Positions 1 to 9,052 of a DNA stretch of 64,000 nt are shown here, in pieces. Within the stretch, counting starts at the first letter, position 1, and the number at the start of each line of letters is the position of its first letter. The DNA comes from Prosthecodimorpha hirschii. Lineage in GTDB: Bacteria; Pseudomonadota; Alphaproteobacteria; Rhizobiales; Ancalomicrobiaceae. Under the pieces are notes generated by a model. That model did not search any database. It saw only the letters and a list, made by a program, of their open reading frames with translations, and was not told the DNA's origin. The position numbers and the translations under genes were made by a program. The stretch covers positions 1,969,382 to 2,033,381 of the forward strand of contig NZ_LJYW01000001.1 of NCBI RefSeq assembly GCF_001305515.1, given 5' to 3'.

Positions 1-2
1 TC

Positions 3-1115
3 TTCCTCGCGGAAGAGGTGCGCGAGATCATGGCCTCGCTCGGCTTCCGCACCTTCGCCGAGATGGTCGGCCAGATCGAGTATCTCGATCGCGCCGAGGC
101 CGTCAGCCACTGGAAGGCCAAGGGGCTCGACTTCTCGCGTCTCTTCTACCGCCCGAAGGTGCCTGCCGGCGTCGCCACCCATCACACCGAGCGGCAGGAC
201 CACCAGCTCGGCAAGGTGCTCGACCGCACCCTGATCGCCGAGGCCATGCCGGCCCTGGAGCGCAAGGAGAAGGTCCGGCTCGAGCACCGGATCGGCAACA
301 CCGACCGCACCGCCGGCGCCATGCTGTCGGGCGAGGTCGCCAAGCGCTACGGTCATGCCGGCCTGCCGGTCGACACGATCCACGTCAAGCTGAAGGGCAT
401 CGCCGGCCAGAGCTTCGGCGCCTGGCTCGCCCATGGCGTGACGCTGGAACTGGAAGGCGCCGCCAACGACTATGTCGGCAAGGGCCTCTCCGGCGGCCGC
501 CTGATCATCTATCCGGCGAGGGAAGCGACCAAGCTGACGCCCGAGAAGTCGATCATCATCGGCAACACGGTGATGTACGGCGCCATCGAGGGCGAGGGCT
601 ACTTCCGGGGCGTCGCCGGCGAGCGCTTCGCGGTGCGCAACTCCGGCGCCGTCGCGGTGGTCGAGGGTGCGGGCGACCATTGCTGCGAATACATGACCGG
701 CGGCGTCGTGGTCGTGCTCGGCAAGACGGGGCGCAACTTCGCGGCCGGCATGTCGGGCGGCATCGCCTACGTGCTCGACGAGGCCGGCGATTTCGCCAAG
801 GCCTGCAACCTGTCCATGGTCGAGCTGGAGCCGGTCATCGAGGAAGAGGAACTGGCCGCCCGCCGCCACCATGCGGTCGGCGACCTGGAGGCCCACGGCC
901 TGGTCGACGTGATGAGCGACATGACCCGTCACGACGGCGAGCGCCTGCGCCAGCTGATCGAGAACCACGCGCACTATACGGGTTCCGAGCGGGCCAAGAC
1001 GATCCTCGCCAACTGGGGCGAGTATCTGCCGAAATTCCGCAAGGTCATGCCGGTCGAGTATCGCCGCGCGCTGCAGGAAATGGAGCGCATGCGCACGGCC
1101 GTCGCGGCGGAGTGA
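3..1115 (+). CDS. gltB: Glutamate synthase (NADPH) large subunit, C-terminal part
   Basis: The last 370 residues of the large subunit of glutamate synthase; the 5' end lies before the window. The full enzyme makes two glutamates from glutamine and 2-oxoglutarate in the cytoplasm. What is visible is the end of the FMN/3Fe-4S synthase part and the C-terminal GXGXG beta-helix domain, seen in the glycine-rich stretch around residues 150-250 (GLSGGRLIIYP, GNTVMYGAIEGEGYFRGVAG, EYMTGGVVVVLG, AAGMSGGIAYV). gltD follows after 89 bp on the same strand, so the two are very likely one operon. High confidence from the conserved C-terminal motifs and the neighbour. Confidence 0.96.
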   Translation, partial: FLAEEVREIMASLGFRTFAEMVGQIEYLDRAEAVSHWKAKGLDFSRLFYRPKVPAGVATHHTERQDHQLGKVLDRTLIAEAMPALERKEKVRLEHRIGNTDRTAGAMLSGEVAKRYGHAGLPVDTIHVKLKGIAGQSFGAWLAHGVTLELEGAANDYVGKGLSGGRLIIYPAREATKLTPEKSIIIGNTVMYGAIEGEGYFRGVAGERFAVRNSGAVAVVEGAGDHCCEYMTGGVVVVLGKTGRNFAAGMSGGIAYVLDEAGDFAKACNLSMVELEPVIEEEELAARRHHAVGDLEAHGLVDVMSDMTRHDGERLRQLIENHAHYTGSERAKTILANWGEYLPKFRKVMPVEYRRALQEMERMRTAVAAE

Positions 1116-1204
1116 TCAGACGAGGGAGCCGTTCGCCGGCTCCCTCCGGCATCCCGAATTTGACCAGCGCCGCCTTGATGAGCGGGCGCGACGGGGACTG
1201 ACTG

Positions 1205-2623
1205 ATGGGCAAGGTTACGGGGTTTCTCGAGATCGACCGCCAGGACCGCAAGTATCGGCCGGCGCATGATCGCATCCGCAACTACCAGGAATTCGTGATC
1301 CCGCTGAGCGAGCAGGGAACGCGCGATCAGGCGGCGCGCTGCATGAATTGCGGCATCCCCTATTGCCACACGGGTTGCCCGGTCAACAACCAGATCCCGG
1401 ACTGGAACGACCTCGTCTATCACGGCGACTGGGAGGCCGCGGCGCGCAACCTCCACTCGACCAACAACTTCCCGGAATTCACCGGCCGCGTCTGCCCGGC
1501 CCCGTGCGAGGCCTCCTGCACGCTCAACCTGATGGACACGCCCGTGACCATCAAGACGATCGAATGCTCGGTCGCCGACCGCGCCTGGGAGGAAGGCTGG
1601 GTCAAGCCGGAACTGCCGAAGCGCAAGACCGGCAAGAAGGTCGCGGTGATCGGCTCCGGCCCGGCCGGCCTCGCCGCCGCCCAGCAGCTCGCCCGCGCCG
1701 GCCACGAGGTCCATCTCTACGAGAAGAACGCCAAGGCCGGCGGCCTGCTGCGCTACGGCATCCCGGACTTCAAGCTTGAGAAGACCGTGATCGACCGTCG
1801 CGTCACCCAGATGGAGGCCGAGGGCGTCGTCTTCCACTACAACGTCAATGTCGGCGTCGACCTGAAGGTCGAAGAACTGAAGGCAGCCTATGACGCCGTG
1901 TTGCTGACCGGCGGCGCCGAGAAGCCGCGCGACCTGCCGATCCCGGGCCGCGAGCTCGACGGCGTGCATTTCGCGATGGAGTTCCTGCCGCAGCAGAACC
2001 GCCGCGTCTCCCACGAGCCGGTCGGCAATGTCGAGCAGATCCTGGCCGGCGGCAAGCATGTCGTGGTGATCGGCGGTGGCGATACCGGCTCCGACTGCAT
2101 CGGCACTTCGGTGCGTCAGGGCGCCCTGTCGGTGACCCAGCTCGAAATCATGCCGAAGCCGCCCGAGAAGGAGAACAAGCTCCTGAACTGGCCGAACTGG
2201 CCGCTCAAGCTGCGCACCTCCTCCTCGCACGAGGAAGGCGCCGAGCGTCAGTTTTCGGTGCTGACCGAGCGCTTCGAGGGCGAGAACGGCCGCGTCAAGG
2301 CGCTGCATTGCATCGAGGTCGACGCCAAGATGCAGAAGGTTCCGGGCAGCGAGTTCGTCCTCAAGGCCGACCTCGTCCTGCTCGCCATGGGCTTCGTCGC
2401 GCCGGTGGCCGAGGGCCTCGTCAGCGAGATCGGCGTCGCCCGCGACGGCCGCGGCAACGTGCAGGCGACCGAAGAGGACTACAAGACCTCGGTCGACAAG
2501 GTCTGGGCCGCCGGCGACATGCGGCGCGGCCAGTCGCTGGTCGTCTGGGCGATCCGCGAAGGCCGACAGGCCGCCCGCTCGATCGACCTCGCCCTGATGG
2601 GCAAGTCCGAACTGCCGCGCTGA
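1205..2623 (+). CDS. gltD: Glutamate synthase small subunit
   Basis: The 472-residue small (beta) subunit, which passes electrons from NADPH through FAD and 4Fe-4S clusters to the large subunit. The N-terminal cysteine motifs for the Fe-S clusters are clear ([14 protein letters not shown] near residue 47 and CPAPCEASC near residue 97). A first dinucleotide-binding site ([14 protein letters not shown]) binds FAD near residue 147 and a second ([13 protein letters not shown]) binds NADPH near residue 285. Length is normal for the family. It follows gltB at 89 bp and is closed by a strong hairpin at 2682-2709. Confidence 0.97.
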   Translation: MGKVTGFLEIDRQDRKYRPAHDRIRNYQEFVIPLSEQGTRDQAARCMNCGIPYCHTGCPVNNQIPDWNDLVYHGDWEAAARNLHSTNNFPEFTGRVCPAPCEASCTLNLMDTPVTIKTIECSVADRAWEEGWVKPELPKRKTGKKVAVIGSGPAGLAAAQQLARAGHEVHLYEKNAKAGGLLRYGIPDFKLEKTVIDRRVTQMEAEGVVFHYNVNVGVDLKVEELKAAYDAVLLTGGAEKPRDLPIPGRELDGVHFAMEFLPQQNRRVSHEPVGNVEQILAGGKHVVVIGGGDTGSDCIGTSVRQGALSVTQLEIMPKPPEKENKLLNWPNWPLKLRTSSSHEEGAERQFSVLTERFEGENGRVKALHCIEVDAKMQKVPGSEFVLKADLVLLAMGFVAPVAEGLVSEIGVARDGRGNVQATEEDYKTSVDKVWAAGDMRRGQSLVVWAIREGRQAARSIDLALMGKSELPR

Positions 2624-2681
2624 TCGCCCCGCTCCGGCCGGCGTAACCCGGCCGGCCGCACCGGTCGCACCGCAAGACCCT

Positions 2682-2709
2682 AAGGCCCCGCTCCACGGCG
2701 GGGCCTTTG
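2682..2709 (+). terminator. Rho-independent terminator after gltD
   Basis: A 10-bp perfect stem (AAGGCCCCGC paired with GCGGGGCCTT) with a 6-nt loop, about 60 bp after the gltD stop, followed by a short TTTGT run. It lies between gltD and the convergent SGNH hydrolase and could stop transcripts from both sides. Confidence 0.8.
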
Positions 2710-2778
2710 TCATGTTGCGTCTCGAAAAGGACGAGAGTCAGCGACCGGAGAGGGCCGAACCGGCCCGCCGGCCGAGCC

Positions 2779-4197
2779 TCAGCGCGGGCGGCGCCAACGG
2801 AAATCGTCGATCCGGCCGGTCGGCGCCTCGATGTTCTCGCCGCGCACGAAGCGGCGGTAGAGCGGGGTTTCGGTGATCGGGAAGCCGCCCGGCATCGCGT
2901 CCGAAGGCTTGACCAGGACGGGGGTCGGCGCGGGTGCGACGGTGACGATGCTGCCGCTGGTGCGCGCAGCCGGTGCACCGGGGGCGGCCGGCGCGGGGCC
3001 GCCGGCGAGCTCCGTCTCGGCGTCCGGGGCAACCTGCCCGCTCAGGCTGACCACCGGGCCGATCTTCTTCCACGGCGCCGGCGGCAGCGGCGGCGGCGCG
3101 GCGAGGATGACCTCCTGCGGCAGTACCGGCGCGGCCGGCGCTTCCGGCAGCGCGGGCTCGGGGGCCGGGGCGACGCCCTTCAGCTGGTCGCGGATCGACT
3201 GCTCGACGAAGAAGGCGAGCTTGCGCTGGCCGGCCCGGTTGAAATGCGTGCCGTCGCCGGCCCTGAGCTTCTTTTCCTTGCCGTCCACGTCGGGGCCCGA
3301 ATAGGTGAAGTTGCCCTCGTCGTCGGTGAAGCCCGGCCAGATGTCGATGAAGGTCGCCCCGTTCGCCTCGACCAGCTGTTTGACGATGCCGTTGGTGACG
3401 CTCAGGAAGGCCGACAGCGTCGGCCGCTCCACCGGCGGCTGGCCGACCCAGTAGATCGGCTTGCCGGTTTCGCGCAGGGCCTTCAGCACCGCGCCGATCC
3501 GCGCCCGGTAGGCGACCTCCCACTTGTCGGTCTTCAGGTCGTCGGTCTTCTGACCGGTCTTTCGGTCGTAGAAGGACTGGCGATCGTTGATGCCGCTCAT
3601 CACGACCAGGAAGTCGAAGCGCCCCTCCTGCAGCATGGCCGGCAGCTGGGCGAGGAAATCATACTCGTCGTCGCGCACCAGGCTCAGCGAAGGCCGCGCC
3701 TTGGAGACGACCTTGACCGAGGGCGTGTCGGCGAAGGCGACCTGAAGGCCGAGCGCGAGACCGGCCGCCTGACTGTCGCCGAGCACCAGCACCACCTGGG
3801 CATCCGCATCCTTGGGCTGCTCGATGATGCGCGGTTCCGGATTGGACACGCGCGGCCGCGGCGGCGGCGCGGCGGTCTCGGGCTGGCCGGGATAGCCGAA
3901 GCCGCCGGGCGGGGCGGGATATTGTCCGGCCGGCGGGCGGGTGCCGATGCCGCCGGGCGGGGTCGGGGCCTGCTGCCGGCCACCGCCGAACAGGAAGCGG
4001 AAGAAGCCGCCGCCGTCATTCTGGGCTGCGGCGGGCGGCGCGGAGGCGAGCACCGAGACGACCGCGAGCAGGAGCACGGCGGCGAGCCGGACCAGGCCGG
4101 CGAGCCGCCCCGGGCGATCGCCGGCGCGCCCGGCAACGCGCAGCCGCGGCGCGGCGGTCACGGGGGCCGCGGGCATCGTCTCAGGCAGGATCGGCAT
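2779..4197 (-). CDS. Secreted SGNH/GDSL-type hydrolase (DUF459-like)
   Basis: A 472-residue exported protein. The N-terminus has an arginine-rich start and a hydrophobic stretch ending in ASAPPAAAQ, a likely signal peptide, then a proline-rich low-complexity part to about residue 125. The SGNH hydrolase core follows: block I LVLGDSQAAG, a later SGINDR (block III Asn), and GDGTHFN near residue 290 holding the catalytic Asp and His. The C-terminal 150 residues are again proline/alanine-rich. Family members act as esterases or acetyltransferase-like enzymes on envelope glycans; the substrate here is unknown. It lies 75 bp downstream of the lytic transglycosylase on the same strand, which suggests cell-wall work. 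The start could also be the Met at residue 8. Confidence 0.8.
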   Translation of the reverse strand: MPILPETMPAAPVTAAPRLRVAGRAGDRPGRLAGLVRLAAVLLLAVVSVLASAPPAAAQNDGGGFFRFLFGGGRQQAPTPPGGIGTRPPAGQYPAPPGGFGYPGQPETAAPPPRPRVSNPEPRIIEQPKDADAQVVLVLGDSQAAGLALGLQVAFADTPSVKVVSKARPSLSLVRDDEYDFLAQLPAMLQEGRFDFLVVMSGINDRQSFYDRKTGQKTDDLKTDKWEVAYRARIGAVLKALRETGKPIYWVGQPPVERPTLSAFLSVTNGIVKQLVEANGATFIDIWPGFTDDEGNFTYSGPDVDGKEKKLRAGDGTHFNRAGQRKLAFFVEQSIRDQLKGVAPAPEPALPEAPAAPVLPQEVILAAPPPLPPAPWKKIGPVVSLSGQVAPDAETELAGGPAPAAPGAPAARTSGSIVTVAPAPTPVLVKPSDAMPGGFPITETPLYRRFVRGENIEAPTGRIDDFRWRRPR

Positions 4198-4271
4198 CGG
4201 GCGGACCTCCGGGCAGCAGCGGGCGCGGCCCTATCGGCGCCGCGCCGCATCCTCCCCCAACGGCCCGCAGT

Positions 4272-5606
4272 CTAGCCGCCGCGGAGCCGTTTGAGAACCT
4301 TGTCGGACGGGAAGCCGTCGGCCGGCGTCATGCCGACCGAGCGCTGCCAGGCCTGCACGGCGGCCTGGGTCTTGTCGCCGACGCGGCCGTCGGTACCGCC
4401 GGTGTCGAAACCGAGCTGGGTCAGGCGGGTCTGCAGTTCCTGCGCCTCTTCCAGGCTCAACTGGCGCTCGTCGGTCGGCCAGGGCTGCACGAAGGCTCCG
4501 CCACCGCGAATCCGATCGGCCAGATGGCCGATCGCCAGCGCATATTTGGTCGAGGGGTTGTAGGAGCGCAGCGCAAACAGGTTCTGCAGATACATGAAGG
4601 CCGGCCCCTTGACCCCCGCCGGCACGGCGAGGCGGGCCTGATCGGCATCGCGCGGGAACGGGTCGCCCGAAACGCGGGTCACGCCGAGCGCCTTCCACTG
4701 GGCGACCGTCTTGATCAGTTTGCCGTCGGCGAGGCCGGCATTGAAGGTCGGCGGCAGCTTGACCTCGTAGCCCCAGGTCTCGCCGCGCCGGAACTTGCCG
4801 CGCTCGACCAGATAGCGCGCCGTGCCGGCAAGCGCGTCGTCGGGCTTGCCGAACGGACTGATCCGGCCGTCGCGATCGAAATCGACGCCCATGTTGAGCC
4901 AGACCTCAGGCATCCACTGGGTATGCCCCATGGCGCCGGCCCAGGAGCCGACCATGTCGGCCGGCGTCGCCCAGCCGCGATCGACGATGATCAGCGCGTT
5001 GATCAGTTCCTGTTCCCAGTAGCTGCGCCGGCGCGCGTCGCCCCAGGCCAGCGCGGCGAGACAGGGGATGACCGGACGCATCCATTTGGTGTTCACGGCC
5101 ACGTCGCCGAAGGCCGATTCCATGCCCCACAGCGCGCACAGCATGAAGCGGTCGACGCCGTAGACCTGCTCGATGCGACCGAACAGCTCGGCATACTGCT
5201 TGACCCGCTCGCGGCCGGTATTGATGCGCCATTCGTTGACGCGGCGGTTCAGGTAGCGCCAGATCGGCTCCTGCACCTCGGGCTGCGACTTGTCGAACTC
5301 GAACACCTTGGTGTCCGGCTGGGTCTGGCTCATGACCCAGTCATACATCTCCCCGCGCACGCCGTTGGCGGTCGCCCGCGGCTTGAACACCTGAACCCAT
5401 TGGGCGAATTCGTAGGTCGACGTCTGGCCCCAGGCCGGCCCGCCCAGGCCCGCCGCCGCCATAGCGCCGAGCCCGCCGGCCAGAAGGGCACGCCGAGACG
5501 GCGCATCAAAGCGGACACCCGCCGGCGGCGCCAGGGCATCGGTGCGGCAGGCAATCGCGTCGTCCATCGGGCGCAAGGCACCGAGCGGTGGGCGGTTGGC
5601 GGTCAT
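4272..5606 (-). CDS. Lytic murein transglycosylase, MltB family, with PG-binding domain
   Basis: A 444-residue periplasmic lytic transglycosylase that would cut peptidoglycan glycan strands to leave 1,6-anhydro ends. A twin-arginine-like leader (SRRALLAGGLGAMAAAG, near residue 40) ends at AWGQ. The SLT_2 domain holds the catalytic Glu in CALWGMESAFG, followed by MGHTQWMPEVWLNMGVDFD, typical of MltB. The last 60 residues are a PG_binding_1 domain (LQTRLTQLGFDTGGTDGRVG). Two ATGs lie 6 bp apart; the AGGAG abuts the first and sits 6 nt before the second, so the start at 5606 is preferred. Likely co-transcribed with the SGNH hydrolase downstream. Confidence 0.92.
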   Translation of the reverse strand: MTANRPPLGALRPMDDAIACRTDALAPPAGVRFDAPSRRALLAGGLGAMAAAGLGGPAWGQTSTYEFAQWVQVFKPRATANGVRGEMYDWVMSQTQPDTKVFEFDKSQPEVQEPIWRYLNRRVNEWRINTGRERVKQYAELFGRIEQVYGVDRFMLCALWGMESAFGDVAVNTKWMRPVIPCLAALAWGDARRRSYWEQELINALIIVDRGWATPADMVGSWAGAMGHTQWMPEVWLNMGVDFDRDGRISPFGKPDDALAGTARYLVERGKFRRGETWGYEVKLPPTFNAGLADGKLIKTVAQWKALGVTRVSGDPFPRDADQARLAVPAGVKGPAFMYLQNLFALRSYNPSTKYALAIGHLADRIRGGGAFVQPWPTDERQLSLEEAQELQTRLTQLGFDTGGTDGRVGDKTQAAVQAWQRSVGMTPADGFPSDKVLKRLRGG

Positions 5607-5927
5607 GGTCATCTCCTCGCAGCGGCGGGGCGCGGCGGGGCATTCGGATCAAGTCCCCGCATCTTCCGTCGAAGCTAGGGCCGGATACGGTTAACGTCGT
5701 CCTAATGGTGAATGTAATGCGCGCCCGCGCGCTCGAAAAGGCCCGGATGTCTCACGCGCCCGGATCGAGGAAACCGCCGTGCCGTCTCGCGCGTTTCCGT
5801 CGGGCGCGGCTGCTCTTGCAGGTCTTCGAGCGATCGAATACGGCAGGATGACGGTCATGTTCGTGCCGCAAGCGGCGGCTAGTGCACCGTCGCTGCACGC
5901 TCGGGCGGCCATTCGAAAGCAGGCTCC
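5607..5927. other. Intergenic region between divergent mltB-like gene and galU
   Basis: 321 bp between two divergent starts. It holds the ribosome binding site of the transglycosylase and should hold both promoters. A less GC-rich patch around 5688-5722 (with GGTTAACG and TAATGGTGAATGTAATG) is the most promoter-like part, but I could not assign convincing -35/-10 boxes. No coding potential of note. Confidence 0.5.
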
Positions 5928-6803
5928 ATGTCCAAACCGATTCGCAAAGCCGTTTTTCCCGTCGCCGGTCTCGGCACGCGCTTCCTGCCGGCCACCAAGG
6001 CCGTGCCGAAGGAGATGCTGACCGTCGTCGACCGCCCGGTCATCCAATACATCGTCGATGAGGCGAGCGCGGCCGGCATCGAACATTTCATCTTCGTCAC
6101 CGGCCGCAACAAGGCCGTCATCGAGGATCATTTCGATATCGCCTACGAGCTCGAGGCGACGCTGAAGAGCCGCAACAAGACCGCGGAACTCGAGCTTCTG
6201 TCGCGCTATCAGCCGCCCGCCGGCCAGACCAGCTTCACCCGCCAGCAATTGCCGCTCGGCCTCGGCCACGCCGTCTGGTGCGCGCGCGACATCGTCGGCA
6301 ACGAGCCCTTCGCGGTCCTGCTGCCCGACATGATCATGAAGGCCGAGACCGGCTGCCTGGCGCAGATGATGCAGGTCTATGCCGAGACCGGCGGCAATGT
6401 CATCGCGGTCGAGGAATGCGATCCCGCGCTCGCCCACCAGTACGGCATCGTCGGCGTCGGCGAGAGCCGGGGCGCCGATGCCTTCGCGATCACCAGCATG
6501 GTCGAGAAGCCGCCGAAGGGCACCGCGCCGTCCAACCGGTTCATCTCCGGCCGCTATATCCTGCAGCCCGAGATCTTCGACCACCTCTCGCGCCACGAGA
6601 AGGGCGCCGGCGGCGAGATCCAGCTGACCGACGCGATGATCCGCCTGATGGCCGACCAGCCCTTCTGGGGCACGCGCTTCAAGGGCGAGACCTACGATTG
6701 CGGCTCCAAGATCGGCTTCCTGGCCGCCAATGTCGCCTTCGGGCTGGACCGGCCGGAGCTGAATGCCGATTTCCGCAAGGAGATCGCGCGCCTGCTCGGC
6801 TGA
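5928..6803 (+). CDS. galU: UTP--glucose-1-phosphate uridylyltransferase
   Basis: A 291-residue cytoplasmic enzyme making UDP-glucose from UTP and glucose-1-phosphate for exopolysaccharide and lipopolysaccharide synthesis. The N-terminal nucleotide-binding signature is intact ([20 protein letters not shown], residues 10-29), followed by [14 protein letters not shown]. Later motifs include [10 protein letters not shown], the metal-site LLPDMIM, and [20 protein letters not shown]. Length is standard. It is divergent from the lytic transglycosylase and convergent with an outer-membrane protein gene. Confidence 0.96.
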   Translation: MSKPIRKAVFPVAGLGTRFLPATKAVPKEMLTVVDRPVIQYIVDEASAAGIEHFIFVTGRNKAVIEDHFDIAYELEATLKSRNKTAELELLSRYQPPAGQTSFTRQQLPLGLGHAVWCARDIVGNEPFAVLLPDMIMKAETGCLAQMMQVYAETGGNVIAVEECDPALAHQYGIVGVGESRGADAFAITSMVEKPPKGTAPSNRFISGRYILQPEIFDHLSRHEKGAGGEIQLTDAMIRLMADQPFWGTRFKGETYDCGSKIGFLAANVAFGLDRPELNADFRKEIARLLG

Positions 6804-6907
6804 CCGAACCCCGACCGCATTTCGACACGCCGCTTCCGGACCCCGGGGGCGGCGTCGTCATGTGCAGAACCGCCGCCGGCGCCATGGGCCAATGACGACG
6901 CGGCTCG

Positions 6908-6975
6908 TCACTTCTGCAGCCGCAGGCCGATCGTAACGCGGTCGCTATTTCTGCAGCCGCAGGCCGATCGTGACG
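6908..6975 (-). repeat. Duplicated 3' end of the outer-membrane protein gene (two copies, 37-bp offset)
   Basis: The sequence encoding the final TIGLRLQK-stop of the barrel protein occurs twice: once as the true end (6945-6971) and again just beyond the stop (6908-6934), offset by 37 bp. The two share 23 identical consecutive bases (6912-6934 and 6949-6971) and near identity around them. The outer copy also ends in a stop (TGA) and, in its own frame, reads VTIGLRLQK, but it is not in frame with the gene. Confidence 0.85.
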
Positions 6976-8792
6976 GTGCCGACATCGTAGTCGGCGCCGG
7001 CCGTGGTGGAATGGAACCGGTCATACTGCGTGCGCAGGAAGGCCTGGACGTTCGGGTTGAAGCTCCAGGTCAGCCCGGCCTTGGCGGTCGTGCTGCGCTC
7101 CTCCAGCGGCAGGCCCTGATAGCGGCGGTCGGTCGCCGACAGTCCCGCCTCCGCCGCCATCTGGCGCCCGAACTGCTGATTGACCGTGACCCCGACCGTC
7201 CGCGCGATCGAGCCCGGCGAGCCGGCCAGCGTGGTCGGCTCGAACGCGGTCTTGGCGGTCAGCGTCACCCGCGTCAGCCGGGTCGGCGACCAGATCAGCG
7301 AACCGTCGAAGGTCGCGCCCGTGAGATCGCCGAGCTTCGGCCCCGCCGGGCTCTCGCTCGCCCAGCCGACCGAAAGATCGCCGCGCAGCAGCGGCCCGAA
7401 ATCGAGCTCGGCGCCGGTCTTGACGGCGCGCCCGTCGGTATCGCGCAGTTTCGCCGCCGCCGGCTCGCCATAGCTGCGCCGGCTGGCCTGGACCTCGACA
7501 TAGGGCGTCACCGCCGGGGACAGATGGAACCCGGTCCTGAGCGCCCCGATCACGCGGTCGTTGTCGCGCGAGGCGGCATCCGCGATCGGGCCGCCGCCCT
7601 GCAGCGTGCCGCCGCTGTAGCGGGTCGATTCCAGATCCGTCCGCAGGGTCAGGAAGATCAGGCCGGCATCGCGCGTGAAGCCGGCCGACCCGGTCACGGT
7701 CGTGGCGGTCGACGGAACCGCCGTCCCGGACGGATTCTCGGCGCTGCCGGAGGACTGGCGCGAGACCGCATAGCCGGCCTTCAGATCGAGCCGCATGCCG
7801 TCGGCCAGGTCGACCCGGCCCGCCGCCTTCAGGGTGGCGCTCGGCTGGTCGAGGCTGCGGTCGGCCGGATAGGCCAGATAGCTGCCGCGCAGATCGAATT
7901 CGAGCGCATGGCGCGACCAGTCCGAGGCGGCGCGCAGTTCCGGCGCGAAGGACAGCACGGAGCCGGGCCGGCCGGTGGTCGAGGCCGCGGCGTTGCTGGT
8001 GCGGCCGAGGCCGATCTCCAGCGCCGGCCTGAGCAGGAAGCCGCCGGCGCGGAAGCCCTGCTGGGCATAGGGCTCGTCCGTGTCGGCGAGCGGGTCCTCG
8101 TCGGTCCGGCGCAGGCCGGGCGGGACCGGATCGGCCGGAGGCGCCGGCTCAGTGGCGCGCGCGGGCGTCGCCGGCCGCAGCGCACCGGTCGTCAGGGCGC
8201 GCCGGTCTCCGCTCCGGGCGGTCGGCGCCGGGCGTCCGTCCCGGCCGCGTTGCGCTGCAGGCCCGGCGACACCGGACGGGCTCGAGCCCGCAAGCGGCGC
8301 GCCTGCCAGGTTCGCGGCGGTCGCGTTCGGGCCGGCGGCATCAATGCGCGTCGATCCGGGGACGGCTGCGGCCGGATAGGCTCCCGCGCCTGAAATGGGC
8401 GCCAGGGTGACGCCCCGGGCCGCCGGCGCCGCGAGGCGTGCGTCGGTTGGGCCCGGCGCGCCGGGGCCGGCGGACAGGGGATCGGCGGATAGGGGATCGG
8501 CGGGCACGAGGCCCGGCGGATCGATCGGCGGGCCGAGCCAGTCGATGGTCGACGCCGGCGGATTGGCGCCGCCCAACGGGGCCCGGCGGGCGGCCGGCGC
8601 GGTTGATTCGCGGCCGCGCGGGCGCCCGGCGGCCGGCGTCCGCGCCGCAACCGGGTCCGTATCGCTGCGGAGTTGCTGCAGGCCGGGCGGCAAAGCCCCG
8701 TCCGATCCCCGCAGGGGCGGCGCCCCTTGCGCGGCGGCGGAGCCGGCGGCGCCGACCAGCAGCCAGATGACCGGAACGGATCGGCGCAACAT
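6945..8792 (-). CDS. Outer-membrane beta-barrel protein (putative porin-2 type, PF10082-like)
   Basis: A 615-residue protein. The start at 8792 gives a clear signal peptide (MLRRSVPVIWLLVGAAG, cleavage near AAAQG); the reading frame stays open upstream but that part has no protein character. Residues about 20-230 are a low-complexity Pro/Ala-rich region. From GFRAGGFLLRPALEIGLGRT onward come alternating aromatic/hydrophobic strands typical of a beta barrel, ending in VTIGLRLQK, an acceptable C-terminal strand. Similar proteins occur in alphaproteobacterial polysaccharide loci, in keeping with galU and kdsD next door. Function is inferred only at the level of an outer-membrane barrel. Confidence 0.78.
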   Translation of the reverse strand: MLRRSVPVIWLLVGAAGSAAAQGAPPLRGSDGALPPGLQQLRSDTDPVAARTPAAGRPRGRESTAPAARRAPLGGANPPASTIDWLGPPIDPPGLVPADPLSADPLSAGPGAPGPTDARLAAPAARGVTLAPISGAGAYPAAAVPGSTRIDAAGPNATAANLAGAPLAGSSPSGVAGPAAQRGRDGRPAPTARSGDRRALTTGALRPATPARATEPAPPADPVPPGLRRTDEDPLADTDEPYAQQGFRAGGFLLRPALEIGLGRTSNAAASTTGRPGSVLSFAPELRAASDWSRHALEFDLRGSYLAYPADRSLDQPSATLKAAGRVDLADGMRLDLKAGYAVSRQSSGSAENPSGTAVPSTATTVTGSAGFTRDAGLIFLTLRTDLESTRYSGGTLQGGGPIADAASRDNDRVIGALRTGFHLSPAVTPYVEVQASRRSYGEPAAAKLRDTDGRAVKTGAELDFGPLLRGDLSVGWASESPAGPKLGDLTGATFDGSLIWSPTRLTRVTLTAKTAFEPTTLAGSPGSIARTVGVTVNQQFGRQMAAEAGLSATDRRYQGLPLEERSTTAKAGLTWSFNPNVQAFLRTQYDRFHSTTAGADYDVGTVTIGLRLQK

Positions 8793-9052
8793 CGCGGAAA
8801 TCCGCCCTCTTTCCCTCTCGGCGCCGGGCGCCGGGCGCTCGCCGGGCGCCTTCCTTACCGGACCGTAAAGGGACATGGTTAAGGCTTCCTTGCCGGCCGC
8901 CCGGCGGGCCCGAGGGGGGCATCCCCCGGGCCGGCCGAACCGCCGGGGTTGGCGCAGCCGGCAAACGTGCTAAAAGGCCGCCTGAGGTCGCCGGGGATCG
9001 GGACCGCCCGGCGGGCGGAACCCGGCCCGGCCCAAGTGCCAGGAGAACGGGG

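Noticed and set aside
6827-6855. Hairpin after galU as a terminator
   Set aside because: Only a 7-bp stem with a 15-base loop and no T run.
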